A DNA stretch of 64,000 nucleotides from Ramlibacter albus (GTDB taxonomy: Bacteria; Pseudomonadota; Gammaproteobacteria; Burkholderiales; Burkholderiaceae_C), in assembly GCF_014297445.1 (NCBI RefSeq), contig NZ_JACORU010000003.1, positions 62,001-126,000 of the forward strand, given 5' to 3'. Shown here piece by piece: positions 33,056 to 41,475 of this stretch. The position numbers were made by a program, and so were the translations under genes. Below the pieces are notes generated by a model. It saw only the letters and a list, made by a program, of their open reading frames with translations, was not told the DNA's origin and did not search any database. How positions within the stretch are numbered: position 1 is the stretch's first letter; each line of letters begins with the position of its first letter.

Positions 33056-34408
33056 TTACCAGGTACTGCGCAGCGCAACGTACGGCCCCCAGCTGCGGCT
33101 GCTGAATAGGACGATCGCGGATCGCTGCACCGCCCACTCCGTGCCCACGAGCAGTTGCAGCGACCGCGACACCGGATACTGGTACTCGGCACGCAAGGTA
33201 CTCCGTTTCACTTCACGTAAGCGCCCACTCTCCAACAGGGGGCTGTAGCTGGTGCGGTCACGCGACACACTCAGCTCCGCATCGACAAGCACCTGCCCCT
33301 GCGGCCGCTCGCCGAGCCCGACCCCGGTCCACACGGCTGCGCCGCGTGCGCTGTACTGGTGCTGGTCCCCGCCCGGGCGTTGCGGGTCGCGGGCGCGGTC
33401 GACGCCGGCACGCACGCTCGCCAGCCACTGGACACGGCGGCTGCCGTCGCAGGTCCAGTTCAAGGAAAACCCTGAGTAGCGCCCCGACAACACGGGGTTG
33501 TTCAGGTAGTCGCGCTCCTGCAGGTCGAGCCCGAGCCGGCCGTCGCAGCCGCTGGCTGCCCGCGTGGCGCCGAGCCCCGCGACGAGAGAGCGAGCGCGAT
33601 AGTTCAGGCCCGTGCGCGCGTGCAGCACCGATGTGGACGCACCGGCGAAGAAGCCACGCCTGCCGGGAGCGCGCTGGTAATTGTTGTACTGCAGGGCAAG
33701 ATCGAGCTGGTCCGAGCCGACGTCCGCGACCGCGCCGCTGCGGCGGCTGCGCAGCCCCACGAAAGCGTCCCACTGGCCGTACTGGCCGCTGTCCCGGCGC
33801 GCCTCGAGCTGCAGGTCCACGCGTCCGTAGATTCCGCCCTTGCGCTTGTAGCTCTCGTCCAGCGGCAGCACCACCGTCTGGCCCGGGAACGTGAGGGCCA
33901 GCGACGTGAGGTTGGGCGTGCCCAGCAAATTGCTGTCGTAGCCCACGCGGGTGTTGAGCACGAGCCGCATCTGCGTGCCGCTGCCGCGGGTCCACCCGGC
34001 ACGTTGCCGTTCCAGCACGGGCCGCAGCGCGGGCGGCAGGTCGCTCTCGGCGAGCAGGTTCTCCACGAGCGATAGAGCGGATGCAAGGTCGCCCACGCCC
34101 GCGAGCGCGATGGCGTAATCGACCTGCGCGCCCTTGAAGCCCGGCTCCAGCAGCAGCGCGCGTTCGAGGTGGTCCGCGGCCTCGACGTACCGGCCGCGCT
34201 CGTTCAGGAAATGGCCCAGCGCGGCGAGGAAAGCCGCGTCGCGCTGGCAGTCCGGCACGCGCTGGACCAGCAGGTTCAGCGTGGTCTCGTCGCCGGCGGT
34301 GTCGGGCGCGCGGCAATCCGCCGCCTGGGCGCAGGCGGCGAACAGCAGCAACGCGGCCCCTGCGGCCGGCCTAAGACTTCCCGAGCGCCGAAACCAGCGG
34401 GTAAGCAT
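33056..34408 (-). CDS. TPR-containing outer-membrane beta-barrel protein
   Basis: A 450-residue protein. The signal peptide ends in CAQA-ADC. Residues about 50-140 are TPR-like helices (LGHFLNERGRYVEAADHLERALLLEPGFKGAQVDYAIALAGVGDLASAL). The remainder is a beta-barrel with long strands, ending in WGPYVALRSTW with an aromatic last residue. The TPR-plus-barrel plan resembles surface-lipoprotein assembly modulators (Slam/DUF560), though I see no specific signature. It overlaps the CHASE2 gene by 38 bases and ends the fecR-cyclase operon. It may export or anchor a surface protein such as the S-layer-like product, which is inference. Confidence 0.78.
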   Translation of the reverse strand: MLTRWFRRSGSLRPAAGAALLLFAACAQAADCRAPDTAGDETTLNLLVQRVPDCQRDAAFLAALGHFLNERGRYVEAADHLERALLLEPGFKGAQVDYAIALAGVGDLASALSLVENLLAESDLPPALRPVLERQRAGWTRGSGTQMRLVLNTRVGYDSNLLGTPNLTSLALTFPGQTVVLPLDESYKRKGGIYGRVDLQLEARRDSGQYGQWDAFVGLRSRRSGAVADVGSDQLDLALQYNNYQRAPGRRGFFAGASTSVLHARTGLNYRARSLVAGLGATRAASGCDGRLGLDLQERDYLNNPVLSGRYSGFSLNWTCDGSRRVQWLASVRAGVDRARDPQRPGGDQHQYSARGAAVWTGVGLGERPQGQVLVDAELSVSRDRTSYSPLLESGRLREVKRSTLRAEYQYPVSRSLQLLVGTEWAVQRSAIVLFSSRSWGPYVALRSTW

Positions 34409-36293
34409 ATATATGGTGGGGAACTCGCAGCCCTTCGAGCAGGAAGGTGCCGAGCGACTCGAGCCCCGCGGCGCCCACTTGCGCCGCGAGGCCCTCGCCG
34501 ACCAGGATGGGATGGGCCAGCTCGGCGGTCATGTCGACCAACCGGCTGGCGATGGTGACGGTGCGGCCCAGGACCATGTGCGTGCGGCGGCTCGCCTGGC
34601 CGAACGATCCCGCCATGGCAGGGCCGGTCTCGACGCCGATGCCCAGGGCCAGCGGCTCGAGGCCGCCCGGGGCGGGATCCGGCAGCGACCCGCGCATCGC
34701 CTCGTGCAGTTTCACCGCGGCCTGCAGCGCGCGCTTCGCGTGGTCGGCGCCGGCCGTTCCGGGCTCGCCGGGGTCGCCGTTCCACACGGCGACCACCGCA
34801 TCGCCCTGGAACGATTCGATCACCCCGCCTTCGCCTTCGACGATGCGCGCGGCCGTCGAGAAGAACGCGTGGAGCACCGCGGCGCATTCCTCCGGCGGCC
34901 GGGCTTCGCAGTAAGCCGAGAAGTTGCGGATGTCCGCGAACATCACCGAGACGAGGTTCGTGCTGGCCGTGATCGCGCTCGAAGGCGACTGCGACGCCAA
35001 TGCCGCCGCCACCGGCGCGGGCAGGTAGCTCGAGAGGTGCGTGAAGAGCCGGTTGCGGTCGAAGCGGCTCCTCGCGTGCTGCAGGATGCCCATCGCCACG
35101 CCTGCGACGACGAGGAAGAAGGCCGGCTGGATCCAGCCGAGCCACACCGAGCCGCGGTACAGCACCAGCGAATGCAGCGCCCACAGCGCCGCCGCCCACA
35201 GCAGCGCGGCAACCGGCACCAGGTACACGGGGAAGCGCTTCACGTCGCGCCCCAGCAGCACGAGCAGCGCAAACCCGAGCAGCGCCATCGCCAGCTGGTA
35301 CAGGACCGCGGCCTGCGGCTCGTAAGGCGTGCGGCCGTCGATGAGCCCGGCCATCAGCTGCACGTGCACCTGCAGGCCGGCGCCCGCGGCGGCAAAGGGC
35401 GTCGCGATCGAGTCGTTCAGCCCGAAAGCCGTGCTTCCCACGAGCACCCATGCATTCGACATCAGCCCCGCCGGCACGCGCCCCGCGAGCACGTCGGCCG
35501 CGGAGATGCTGACGATGCTCTCCGGATGGATGCGCCACGCCACGCGCAGGTCGCCGCGCCCATCGAGCGGCACGGCGCCCGAGGGCAGGTTCTTGCCAGT
35601 CAGCAGCCACGGCGCGTCGAAGGGGGACTCGCCGCGCTGCAGCGCGAGCCCTTGCTCGCCCGTGCCACGCATGAACGCTGCGACGGCCAGCGACGGGTAG
35701 GAGCGCCCCTGGAAGCAGATCACCGCCGGCACGTGCCGAACGAGGCCGTCGCCATCCAGGCGCGGCGTGATGTGGCCCACGAAGTCGCTGCGGATCTTCG
35801 GTGCGTTGGCGAGGTAGCCGCTCGCATCCTGGAACGGCGCCGGGCACGCCTTCCAGTCCAGCGCGCCGCCCAGCTGCCCCACGGCCTGACTGCCGCCCTG
35901 CTGCAGCGCGAAAACCTGGGCGAGCACGGCGGAGTTGCGCGAGACGGCCTTGGCCAGCTCTTCGTCGTCCGCCTTCGGGTCGGTGAACACCACGTCGAAC
36001 ACCTGCTGGCTCGCACCCTGCGCGGCCACCTGGTTCGACAGCTTCGCGAGTGTCGCCCGCGACCAGGGCCAAGCTCCCACTTCGCGCAAGCTGCGCTCAT
36101 CCACGTCGACGACGATGATGCGGCGCTCGTCGCGGCGCTCGGCGGTCAGGCGCCAGACGAGGTCGCCCGAGCGCTCCTCAGCTTCGGAAAGAAGGGCGGG
36201 GAACAGCAGCGCCTGCACCGCCCACAGGAGGGCGGCGACGGCCAGTCCGGCGCCGGCCACCCAGTGCGTGGCCCAGCCGCGGCGCCGTGTCAA
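34371..36293 (-). CDS. CHASE2-domain protein with degenerate class III cyclase domain
   Basis: A protein of about 640 residues. It has an N-terminal membrane helix, a periplasmic CHASE2 domain (about residues 40-315; IIVVDVDERSLREVGAWPWSR is the hallmark), three membrane helices (about 318-405) and a cyclase homology domain (about 440-600). Both metal-binding Asp residues are present (FADIRNFS, QGDAVVAV). The purine-specifying Lys is Ser (IESFQGDA), the paired Asp/Thr is Met, and the transition-state Asn is Thr (TVTIASRL); the Arg remains. It may thus be a pseudo-cyclase or have altered substrate use. The start appears to be a TTG at 36293, directly after the fecR stop. Confidence 0.85.
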   Translation of the reverse strand: MTRRRGWATHWVAGAGLAVAALLWAVQALLFPALLSEAEERSGDLVWRLTAERRDERRIIVVDVDERSLREVGAWPWSRATLAKLSNQVAAQGASQQVFDVVFTDPKADDEELAKAVSRNSAVLAQVFALQQGGSQAVGQLGGALDWKACPAPFQDASGYLANAPKIRSDFVGHITPRLDGDGLVRHVPAVICFQGRSYPSLAVAAFMRGTGEQGLALQRGESPFDAPWLLTGKNLPSGAVPLDGRGDLRVAWRIHPESIVSISAADVLAGRVPAGLMSNAWVLVGSTAFGLNDSIATPFAAAGAGLQVHVQLMAGLIDGRTPYEPQAAVLYQLAMALLGFALLVLLGRDVKRFPVYLVPVAALLWAAALWALHSLVLYRGSVWLGWIQPAFFLVVAGVAMGILQHARSRFDRNRLFTHLSSYLPAPVAAALASQSPSSAITASTNLVSVMFADIRNFSAYCEARPPEECAAVLHAFFSTAARIVEGEGGVIESFQGDAVVAVWNGDPGEPGTAGADHAKRALQAAVKLHEAMRGSLPDPAPGGLEPLALGIGVETGPAMAGSFGQASRRTHMVLGRTVTIASRLVDMTAELAHPILVGEGLAAQVGAAGLESLGTFLLEGLRVPHHIYAYPLVSALGKS

Positions 36294-37649
36294 TCAGCGA
36301 CCCCAGAGCGTGATGCCGCTGAGCGCACCCGCCGGGAGGGACCTCTGGAAGAAATAGCCGGCTTCCTTGCCGTCGACGCTGAGCGCGCCGGCCACGTACG
36401 CGTTGCCGCTCTGGCCCAGCAGGTAGCCGTTGGGCCGCACGATGCCTGCGGCCGTGACCGACTCGTTGCCGATCCTCGTGCCGGACACGTTCAGCTGCGT
36501 GGCGAACGTCTGCTTCGTGAAGTCCACGTTGAGCGTGCCGGAGTCGACCTTCACCGGGTCGAGCAGCGTGTCACGGCCCTGCTGGTAGGCGAGCTGGCCC
36601 ACGCCCGAATGCAGCCGGAAATTGGCCGACGTGTCGGTCGTCTGCAGCAGCGCGTTCTCCGATGCAGCCTGGCGGAACAGGCCGTACGCGCCGTCGCCGA
36701 CGGTGGAGACGCGCCCGTTCTGCGTGGCCTCTTCGAACACGCGGGAGATCGTGTCGCCGTCGACCGGCTTGACCCATTCCCAGCGGCCCCACACGAGCTG
36801 GTTGACCTGGGGAGCGGGCAGCGGCACCGCGGGTGCCACGGCATTGCCTGACGCCACCACCACGGCCGAGCGCGACTCGTTGACCACGGCCTTGTCGGCG
36901 CTGGGCTCCTCGCGGCCCGCGGCGGCCACGGTGATGGGCTTTTCCATCTTGCCCGCCTGCGCTTCGCCCGCGTTCATGCGGCGCTGCTGCGCCATCAGGT
37001 CCACCAGCGGCACGAGCTGCGGCGTGGTCTGCTGGCGGCTGAGCTCCAGCATCTGGCCTTTCATGTCCTCGGACAGCAGCTTTTCCTGGCCGCTCTGGCA
37101 GGGGCCCAGCGTGCCCATACAGCCCGCCACCAGCGGCGAGACGCTGATCGTGCCGGTGTAGACGGACGCGGAGGTCTTGTCGCCCTCGTTGCGCACGACG
37201 AAGTCGGTGCCCTTGACGCCGATGGCGGCCACCGGGGTGTTCAGGCGGAAGCGGTCGCGCGCGTTCTCGCCCCACTGGCCCGTGATCGAGCGCACGACGC
37301 CTTCTTCGAGCCGGAACTTGATGGCCGTCTGCTGCGCCGGCTGGCCGCCGTTGTTGTAGCTCTCCACCTGCAGGCGGCTGGACGGGCGGATGCTCAGCCG
37401 GCCGCCGTCGATGAAACGAAAGTGGACATGGCCGCCGACCTCGGTCTCGACCTTGTCGCCCACGCGGATGGGCGTGCCGCGCTCGACGCCGCGCGAGCTG
37501 CCGTCGGCGCCGGTGAGGCGCGCGACGCCGATCACCATCGTGGCCTCGCCGACGATGGTGGCCGCGGCCTGCTGGGCCAGCGCCGGCACGCCGGCGGCTG
37601 CCACAGCCACGGCGAGGGCGGCGCGCCCGAAGAAAGTAGGAAAGTTCAT
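36294..37649 (-). CDS. FecR-domain periplasmic protein
   Basis: A 451-residue exported protein. The signal peptide is NFPTFFGRAALAVAVAAAGVPALAQ, with an AAGGTGAAA ribosome-binding site before ATG 37649. A FecR domain covers about residues 50-160 (GTPIRVGDKVETEVGGHVHFRFIDGGRLSIRPSSRLQVESY, RFRLNTPVAAIGVKGTDFVV). The C-terminal half (TATISRVFEEATQNGRVS-like, then NVDFTKQTFATQLNVSGTRIGNESVTAAG) is beta-rich, like transferrin-binding-protein-type folds. The gene heads an operon with the CHASE2 protein and the TPR-barrel protein. This trio recurs in proteobacteria as I recall, but its job is unknown. There is no sigma/FecI partner here. Confidence 0.87.
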   Translation of the reverse strand: MNFPTFFGRAALAVAVAAAGVPALAQQAAATIVGEATMVIGVARLTGADGSSRGVERGTPIRVGDKVETEVGGHVHFRFIDGGRLSIRPSSRLQVESYNNGGQPAQQTAIKFRLEEGVVRSITGQWGENARDRFRLNTPVAAIGVKGTDFVVRNEGDKTSASVYTGTISVSPLVAGCMGTLGPCQSGQEKLLSEDMKGQMLELSRQQTTPQLVPLVDLMAQQRRMNAGEAQAGKMEKPITVAAAGREEPSADKAVVNESRSAVVVASGNAVAPAVPLPAPQVNQLVWGRWEWVKPVDGDTISRVFEEATQNGRVSTVGDGAYGLFRQAASENALLQTTDTSANFRLHSGVGQLAYQQGRDTLLDPVKVDSGTLNVDFTKQTFATQLNVSGTRIGNESVTAAGIVRPNGYLLGQSGNAYVAGALSVDGKEAGYFFQRSLPAGALSGITLWGR

Positions 37650-37736
37650 GGTTTCACCTTTGGGATCGCAAGCGCACGCGGCGGCCGCGGACGCTCGAGT
37701 CCGGATGGCATTTTGCACCGCCCGCCCCCGCGCGGT

Positions 37737-37752
37737 TGTGCGCGGCATCACA
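37737..37752. promoter_or_regulatory. Near-consensus CRP box in the fecR/crp-like divergent promoter
   Basis: TGTGC-N6-TCACA matches the CRP consensus TGTGA-N6-TCACA at 9 of 10 defined positions. It is centred about 46 bp upstream of the Crp-family start codon and 95 bp upstream of fecR. Self-regulation by the adjacent gene is the natural inference. Confidence 0.55.
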
Positions 37753-37790
37753 AGTCCGGCGAGGCCGCAGGCCCTTAAACTCGCGCTCGC

Positions 37791-38477
37791 ATGCCGGTTT
37801 CGCTCCAACTGCTTGGCCAGTTCCCCCTGCTGCGTCCCCTGCCCCGCGAAGTCCTGGAGCCGTTGTCGGCAACGATGTCGCTCCGGTCCTTCGCGCGCCG
37901 CGCCATGGTGATGGCCAAGGACAGCCCGATCATGGAGCTCGGCTTCCTCGTCGAAGGCCGGTTGCAGGGCATCGACTTCACGGTGGACGGCCGCAGCGTG
38001 GGCCTGTACTTCGTGGACCCGGGCGACTACTTCGGCGAGCTCTCGGTGGTGGACGGCGAGCCCTCGTCCGAATTCGTGGTGGCGGCCGCGAAGTCCACGG
38101 TGGCCTTTCTCGACGCGCCGCGTGCGCGCGACCTCATCTCGGTGCACCCGGAACTCGCGCGCGCCGTGATGGCGCGCCTGGCGCAGCGCGTGCGGCTGGT
38201 CACCGCGCAACGCACGCTGCTGGGCCTGGTCAACCCGTTCCAGCGACTGTGCGTGTTGCTCCTACAATTGCCGCAGCAGCAAGGCAGCGTGGTGAATGCG
38301 CCCACCCACCAGGAGATGGCGATCATGATCAACGCGAGCCGCGAAACGGTCACGCGTGCGTTCCAGCTGCTGTTCCTCAACAAGCTGCTGGTGCGCGAAG
38401 GCAACACGCTCAGGCTCGTGCAGCCGCAGGTGCTGAAGGACATCGCCGAAGGCCGGGTGGACCCGCCCAAGGCATGA
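37791..38477 (+). CDS. Crp/Fnr-family transcriptional regulator
   Basis: A 228-residue regulator. The N-terminal cyclic-nucleotide-binding fold (IMELGFLVEGRLQGIDFTVDGRSVGLYFVDPGDYFGELSVVDGEPSSEFVVAAAKSTVAFLD) retains the GE-L turn. The C-terminal winged helix is THQEMAIMINASRETVTRAFQLLFLNKLL. There are no Fnr-type cysteines. It is divergent from the fecR operon and ends 19 bp before the O-antigen exporter gene wzm, so it may be the first gene of the polysaccharide operon. The effector could be cAMP or c-di-GMP. The Arg/Ser of the cAMP phosphate-binding cassette is not clear (GELSVVDGEPSSEF). Confidence 0.9.
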   Translation: MPVSLQLLGQFPLLRPLPREVLEPLSATMSLRSFARRAMVMAKDSPIMELGFLVEGRLQGIDFTVDGRSVGLYFVDPGDYFGELSVVDGEPSSEFVVAAAKSTVAFLDAPRARDLISVHPELARAVMARLAQRVRLVTAQRTLLGLVNPFQRLCVLLLQLPQQQGSVVNAPTHQEMAIMINASRETVTRAFQLLFLNKLLVREGNTLRLVQPQVLKDIAEGRVDPPKA

Positions 38478-38496
38478 CACACGCCCGACATCACCG

Positions 38497-39300
38497 GTGA
38501 GCTCGCTGATCTCCTACCTCGCCCCCTGGCAGCACGCCGGCATCATCCGCCAGTTCGCAAGCCGCGACGTCCATTCCCGCTACCGCCAGTCGTGGCTGGG
38601 CGCGGCGTGGGCGGTCATCACGCCGCTGTTGATGCTCGCGGTCTACACCTTCGTGTTCCGCCACATCTTCGGCTTGCGCTGGGGCGACTCGGGCGGCAGC
38701 GACCTCGGCTTCGCCGTGCGGCTCTACGCGGGCCTGGCGGTCTTCAACTTCTTCGCCGAATGCGTGAGCCGGGCGCCGCGGCTCGTGCTGGACCAGCCGC
38801 ACCTGGTGAAGAAGGTCCGCTTCCCGCTGGAGGTGCTGCCGTGGGCGAGCGCCCTGTCCGCCGGCGTGCATCTCGTCATCGCGCTCGTGCTGCTGCTCGC
38901 GCTCGGGGCGTGGGATTCGGGTCGCGTCCCGCCGACGGTGCTCGCGTTGCCCTTCGTGTGGCTGCCCATGCTGCCGCTCGTGGTGGGGCTCGGCTGGTGG
39001 CTCGCGGCGCTCGGCACCTACGTGCGCGACATCGGGCAGCTCATCGCGCTGGCGCTGAGCTTCCTGATGTTCCTCAGCCCCATCTTCTATCCCATCGAGG
39101 CCGTGCCGGCGGCACTGCGGCCGTGGCTCGTGGTCAACCCGCTCGCGCCCGTGATCACGCAGACGCGGCAGGTGCTGCTGGAAGGTGTGTGGCCGGCGTG
39201 GGGCTCGCTCGCGCTGAACTTCATCGTCTGCGTCGCGATCGCGGTTGCCGGCGCCGCGTTCTTCCGCAAGGTGCGTTCGGGGTTCCCGGATGTCGTCTGA
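38497..39300 (+). CDS. wzm: Polysaccharide ABC exporter permease Wzm
   Basis: A 267-residue ABC-2 type permease with six membrane segments, beginning with the amphipathic helix FASRDVHSRYRQSWLGAAWAVITPLLMLAVYTFVF typical of Wzm/KpsM. Other landmarks are LVKKVRFPLEVLPW and SPIFYPIEAVPAALRPWLVVNPLAPVI. It moves a completed undecaprenyl-linked O-antigen to the periplasm. The start is GTG at 38497. It overlaps wzt by 11 bases. Confidence 0.93.
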   Translation: MSSLISYLAPWQHAGIIRQFASRDVHSRYRQSWLGAAWAVITPLLMLAVYTFVFRHIFGLRWGDSGGSDLGFAVRLYAGLAVFNFFAECVSRAPRLVLDQPHLVKKVRFPLEVLPWASALSAGVHLVIALVLLLALGAWDSGRVPPTVLALPFVWLPMLPLVVGLGWWLAALGTYVRDIGQLIALALSFLMFLSPIFYPIEAVPAALRPWLVVNPLAPVITQTRQVLLEGVWPAWGSLALNFIVCVAIAVAGAAFFRKVRSGFPDVV

Positions 39301-40495
39301 GTTCGCGATCCGCGCCCGCGGGCTGGGCAAGACGTACTCGCTGTACGAGCGGCCCGCCGACCGGCTGAAGCAACTGCTGTGGGGCCGCTGGCGCAACTAC
39401 GCGCGCGAGTTCCGCGCGCTGCAGAGCATCGATCTCGAAATCCGGCCCGGCGAAGTGATCGGCGTCGTCGGCCGCAACGGCGCGGGCAAGTCGACGCTGC
39501 TGCAGATGGTGTGCGGCACGCTGCAGCCGAGCGCGGGCGAGCTGGAGGTGAACGGCCGCGTGGCCGCGCTGCTGGAGCTGGGGGCCGGCTTCAGCCCCGA
39601 CTTCACCGGCCTCGAGAACATCTACATGAACGCGGCGATCCTCGGCCTCACGCGCGCCGAGGTCGACGCGCGGCTCGCCGACATCGTCGCGTTCGCCGAC
39701 ATCGGCGACTTCATCCGCCAGCCGGTCAAGACCTATTCCAGCGGCATGTTCATGCGCCTCGCGTTCGCCGTGGCCACGGCCGTGGAGCCCGACATCCTCG
39801 TGATCGACGAGGCGCTGTCGGTGGGCGACGGCGCGTTCGCGCGCAAGTCGTTCGACCGCATCATGAAGCTCAAGGAGGCGGGCAAGACCATCCTGTTCTG
39901 CTCGCACTCGATGTACCAGGTCGAGGCGCTGTGCTCGCGCGCGATGTGGATCGAAGCCGGGCAGTTGCGGCAGTTCGGGCCGGCGGCCCAGGTCACGAGC
40001 GCCTACCAGGCCAGCCTGAATGCGGCGATGTCGCCGACGCTGATCGCCGAAGCCCCCGCCGCTGCCTCCGCACCACCCGGCACCGCGCGCATCACCAGGG
40101 TGGACGCATCGGCCGACGGCCACCACGGCAACGAGCTCACGCTGCACAGCACGCGCTCGGACCTCACGCTGGCCATCGACTTCGCCTGCGACCCGGCGCT
40201 GCCGGTGCCTGCGGTGGCCCTTGGCATCTCGGACGCCAACGGGCTGACGGTCGCCAGCGCGTCGAGCCACAACGACGGCGTGCAGCTGCGCTTCGATGCG
40301 GCCGGGCGCGGGCGCGCGAGCATCGTGTTCACGCAGGTGCCGCTGCTCAAGGGCGACTACTGGGTCACGGCCTTCCTGATCACCGAAGACGGCGTGCACG
40401 TGTACGAGCAGGTCGAGCGCTGCGTGCTGCTGCACGTGACGCAGTCGGGGCTGGAGCAGGGGCTGGTGACGCTGCCGCACGAGTGGCAGGCATGA
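39290..40495 (+). CDS. wzt: Polysaccharide ABC exporter ATPase Wzt with C-terminal carbohydrate-binding domain
   Basis: A 401-residue ATPase with Walker A GRNGAGKST, family insert YERPADRLKQLLWG, signature YSSGM and Walker B ILVIDEALSVGD. A C-terminal domain of about 150 residues (from about 250; HHGNELTLHSTRSDLTLAIDFACDPALPVPAVALGISD) has the immunoglobulin-like shape of Wzt carbohydrate-binding modules, which recognise a capped O-antigen end. This suggests that chain end modification, perhaps by the methyltransferases nearby, signals export. The start is the ATG at 39290. It is coupled to the next gene by ATGA. Confidence 0.92.
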   Translation: MSSEFAIRARGLGKTYSLYERPADRLKQLLWGRWRNYAREFRALQSIDLEIRPGEVIGVVGRNGAGKSTLLQMVCGTLQPSAGELEVNGRVAALLELGAGFSPDFTGLENIYMNAAILGLTRAEVDARLADIVAFADIGDFIRQPVKTYSSGMFMRLAFAVATAVEPDILVIDEALSVGDGAFARKSFDRIMKLKEAGKTILFCSHSMYQVEALCSRAMWIEAGQLRQFGPAAQVTSAYQASLNAAMSPTLIAEAPAAASAPPGTARITRVDASADGHHGNELTLHSTRSDLTLAIDFACDPALPVPAVALGISDANGLTVASASSHNDGVQLRFDAAGRGRASIVFTQVPLLKGDYWVTAFLITEDGVHVYEQVERCVLLHVTQSGLEQGLVTLPHEWQA

Positions 40496-41475
40496 GTGCG
40501 GCGATCGAGATCGGCGGCGCGCAGTTCGAACTGCGCGACCTGGGCCGCAACGATCGCGCAGCGCTGATCGGGCTGCATCGCGAGGTGTTCGGCGAAGGTG
40601 CCTCGGACGGGTGGTACGTGTGGAAGTACGTCCAGGGCCACGGCCTCGGCAGCGGCCTGTGGCACGACGGGCGATTGGTCGCCCACTGCGGCGGCGTCCC
40701 GCGCGCCTTGTGGCAGGAAGGCGAGCGCCGCACCGGCATCCAGATCGGCGACGTGATGGTGGCGCCGCAATGGCGCGGCGTGCTCACGCGGCGCGGGCCG
40801 TTCTTCCATGTCTCGCAGAAGTTCTACGACGGTCACGTCGGCAGCGAGCATGCGGTGGCATTCGGTTTCCCGAGCGAGCGGCACCTGCGGCTGGCGGTGA
40901 AGACGCAGCTGCTCTGGGACGGCGGCCCGGTGCACTCGCTGTCGTGGATGACGGCCCATGCCCCCGCACCCGGCTGGGCGTGGCGGTGGGAGCCGCTCGA
41001 CGCAGGCTCACCAGCATTCGACAGCGCCATCGCCTCGGCGTGGTCGAACATGCAGGCCGAGTGCGGCCGCTTCGTCGTGGGCGAGCGCAACGCCGACTAC
41101 GTGCGGTGGCGTTTCTTCCGGCGGCCCGGCCGGCACCATGCAGCGTTCGCACTGCGCCGCGCTTGGTCGCGGGCCGTGCGCGGCGTGGCAATCCTCGACC
41201 TCGCGCAACCCACCGCGCATTGGCTCGACTGGATCGGCCGGCCCTCGGACATGCCGCTCGCCTGCACGTGTTGCCGCGCGCAGGCCCACGCGGCCGGCGC
41301 GCAATACCTCACCGCCTGGGCGACACCCGCGGTGGCACAATCGCTCGCCCCCAGCGGCATCCTGCACAGCGAGGTGACGGCGTGGCTCGGCATCCCGCGC
41401 CGGTCGCAACTGGCCGAAGCCGACGTCGGTCGGCTCGCATGGTGGCTGATGGGCGGCGACACCGATTTCCTATGA
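40492..41475 (+). CDS. GNAT-fold acetyltransferase-like protein
   Basis: A 327-residue protein with an N-terminal GNAT-like fold (FELRDLGRNDRAALIGLHREVFGEGASDGWYVWKY, LVAHCGGVPRALWQEGERRTGIQIGDVMVAPQWRG). The rest shows features seen in polysaccharide-cluster GNAT proteins (AFGFPSERHLRLAV, YVRWRFFRRPGRHH). It may acylate a sugar intermediate, for instance an amino sugar. The acetyl-CoA loop is not fully typical, so the assignment is at superfamily level. It is coupled to both neighbours by ATGA overlaps. Confidence 0.72.
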   Translation: MSAAIEIGGAQFELRDLGRNDRAALIGLHREVFGEGASDGWYVWKYVQGHGLGSGLWHDGRLVAHCGGVPRALWQEGERRTGIQIGDVMVAPQWRGVLTRRGPFFHVSQKFYDGHVGSEHAVAFGFPSERHLRLAVKTQLLWDGGPVHSLSWMTAHAPAPGWAWRWEPLDAGSPAFDSAIASAWSNMQAECGRFVVGERNADYVRWRFFRRPGRHHAAFALRRAWSRAVRGVAILDLAQPTAHWLDWIGRPSDMPLACTCCRAQAHAAGAQYLTAWATPAVAQSLAPSGILHSEVTAWLGIPRRSQLAEADVGRLAWWLMGGDTDFL

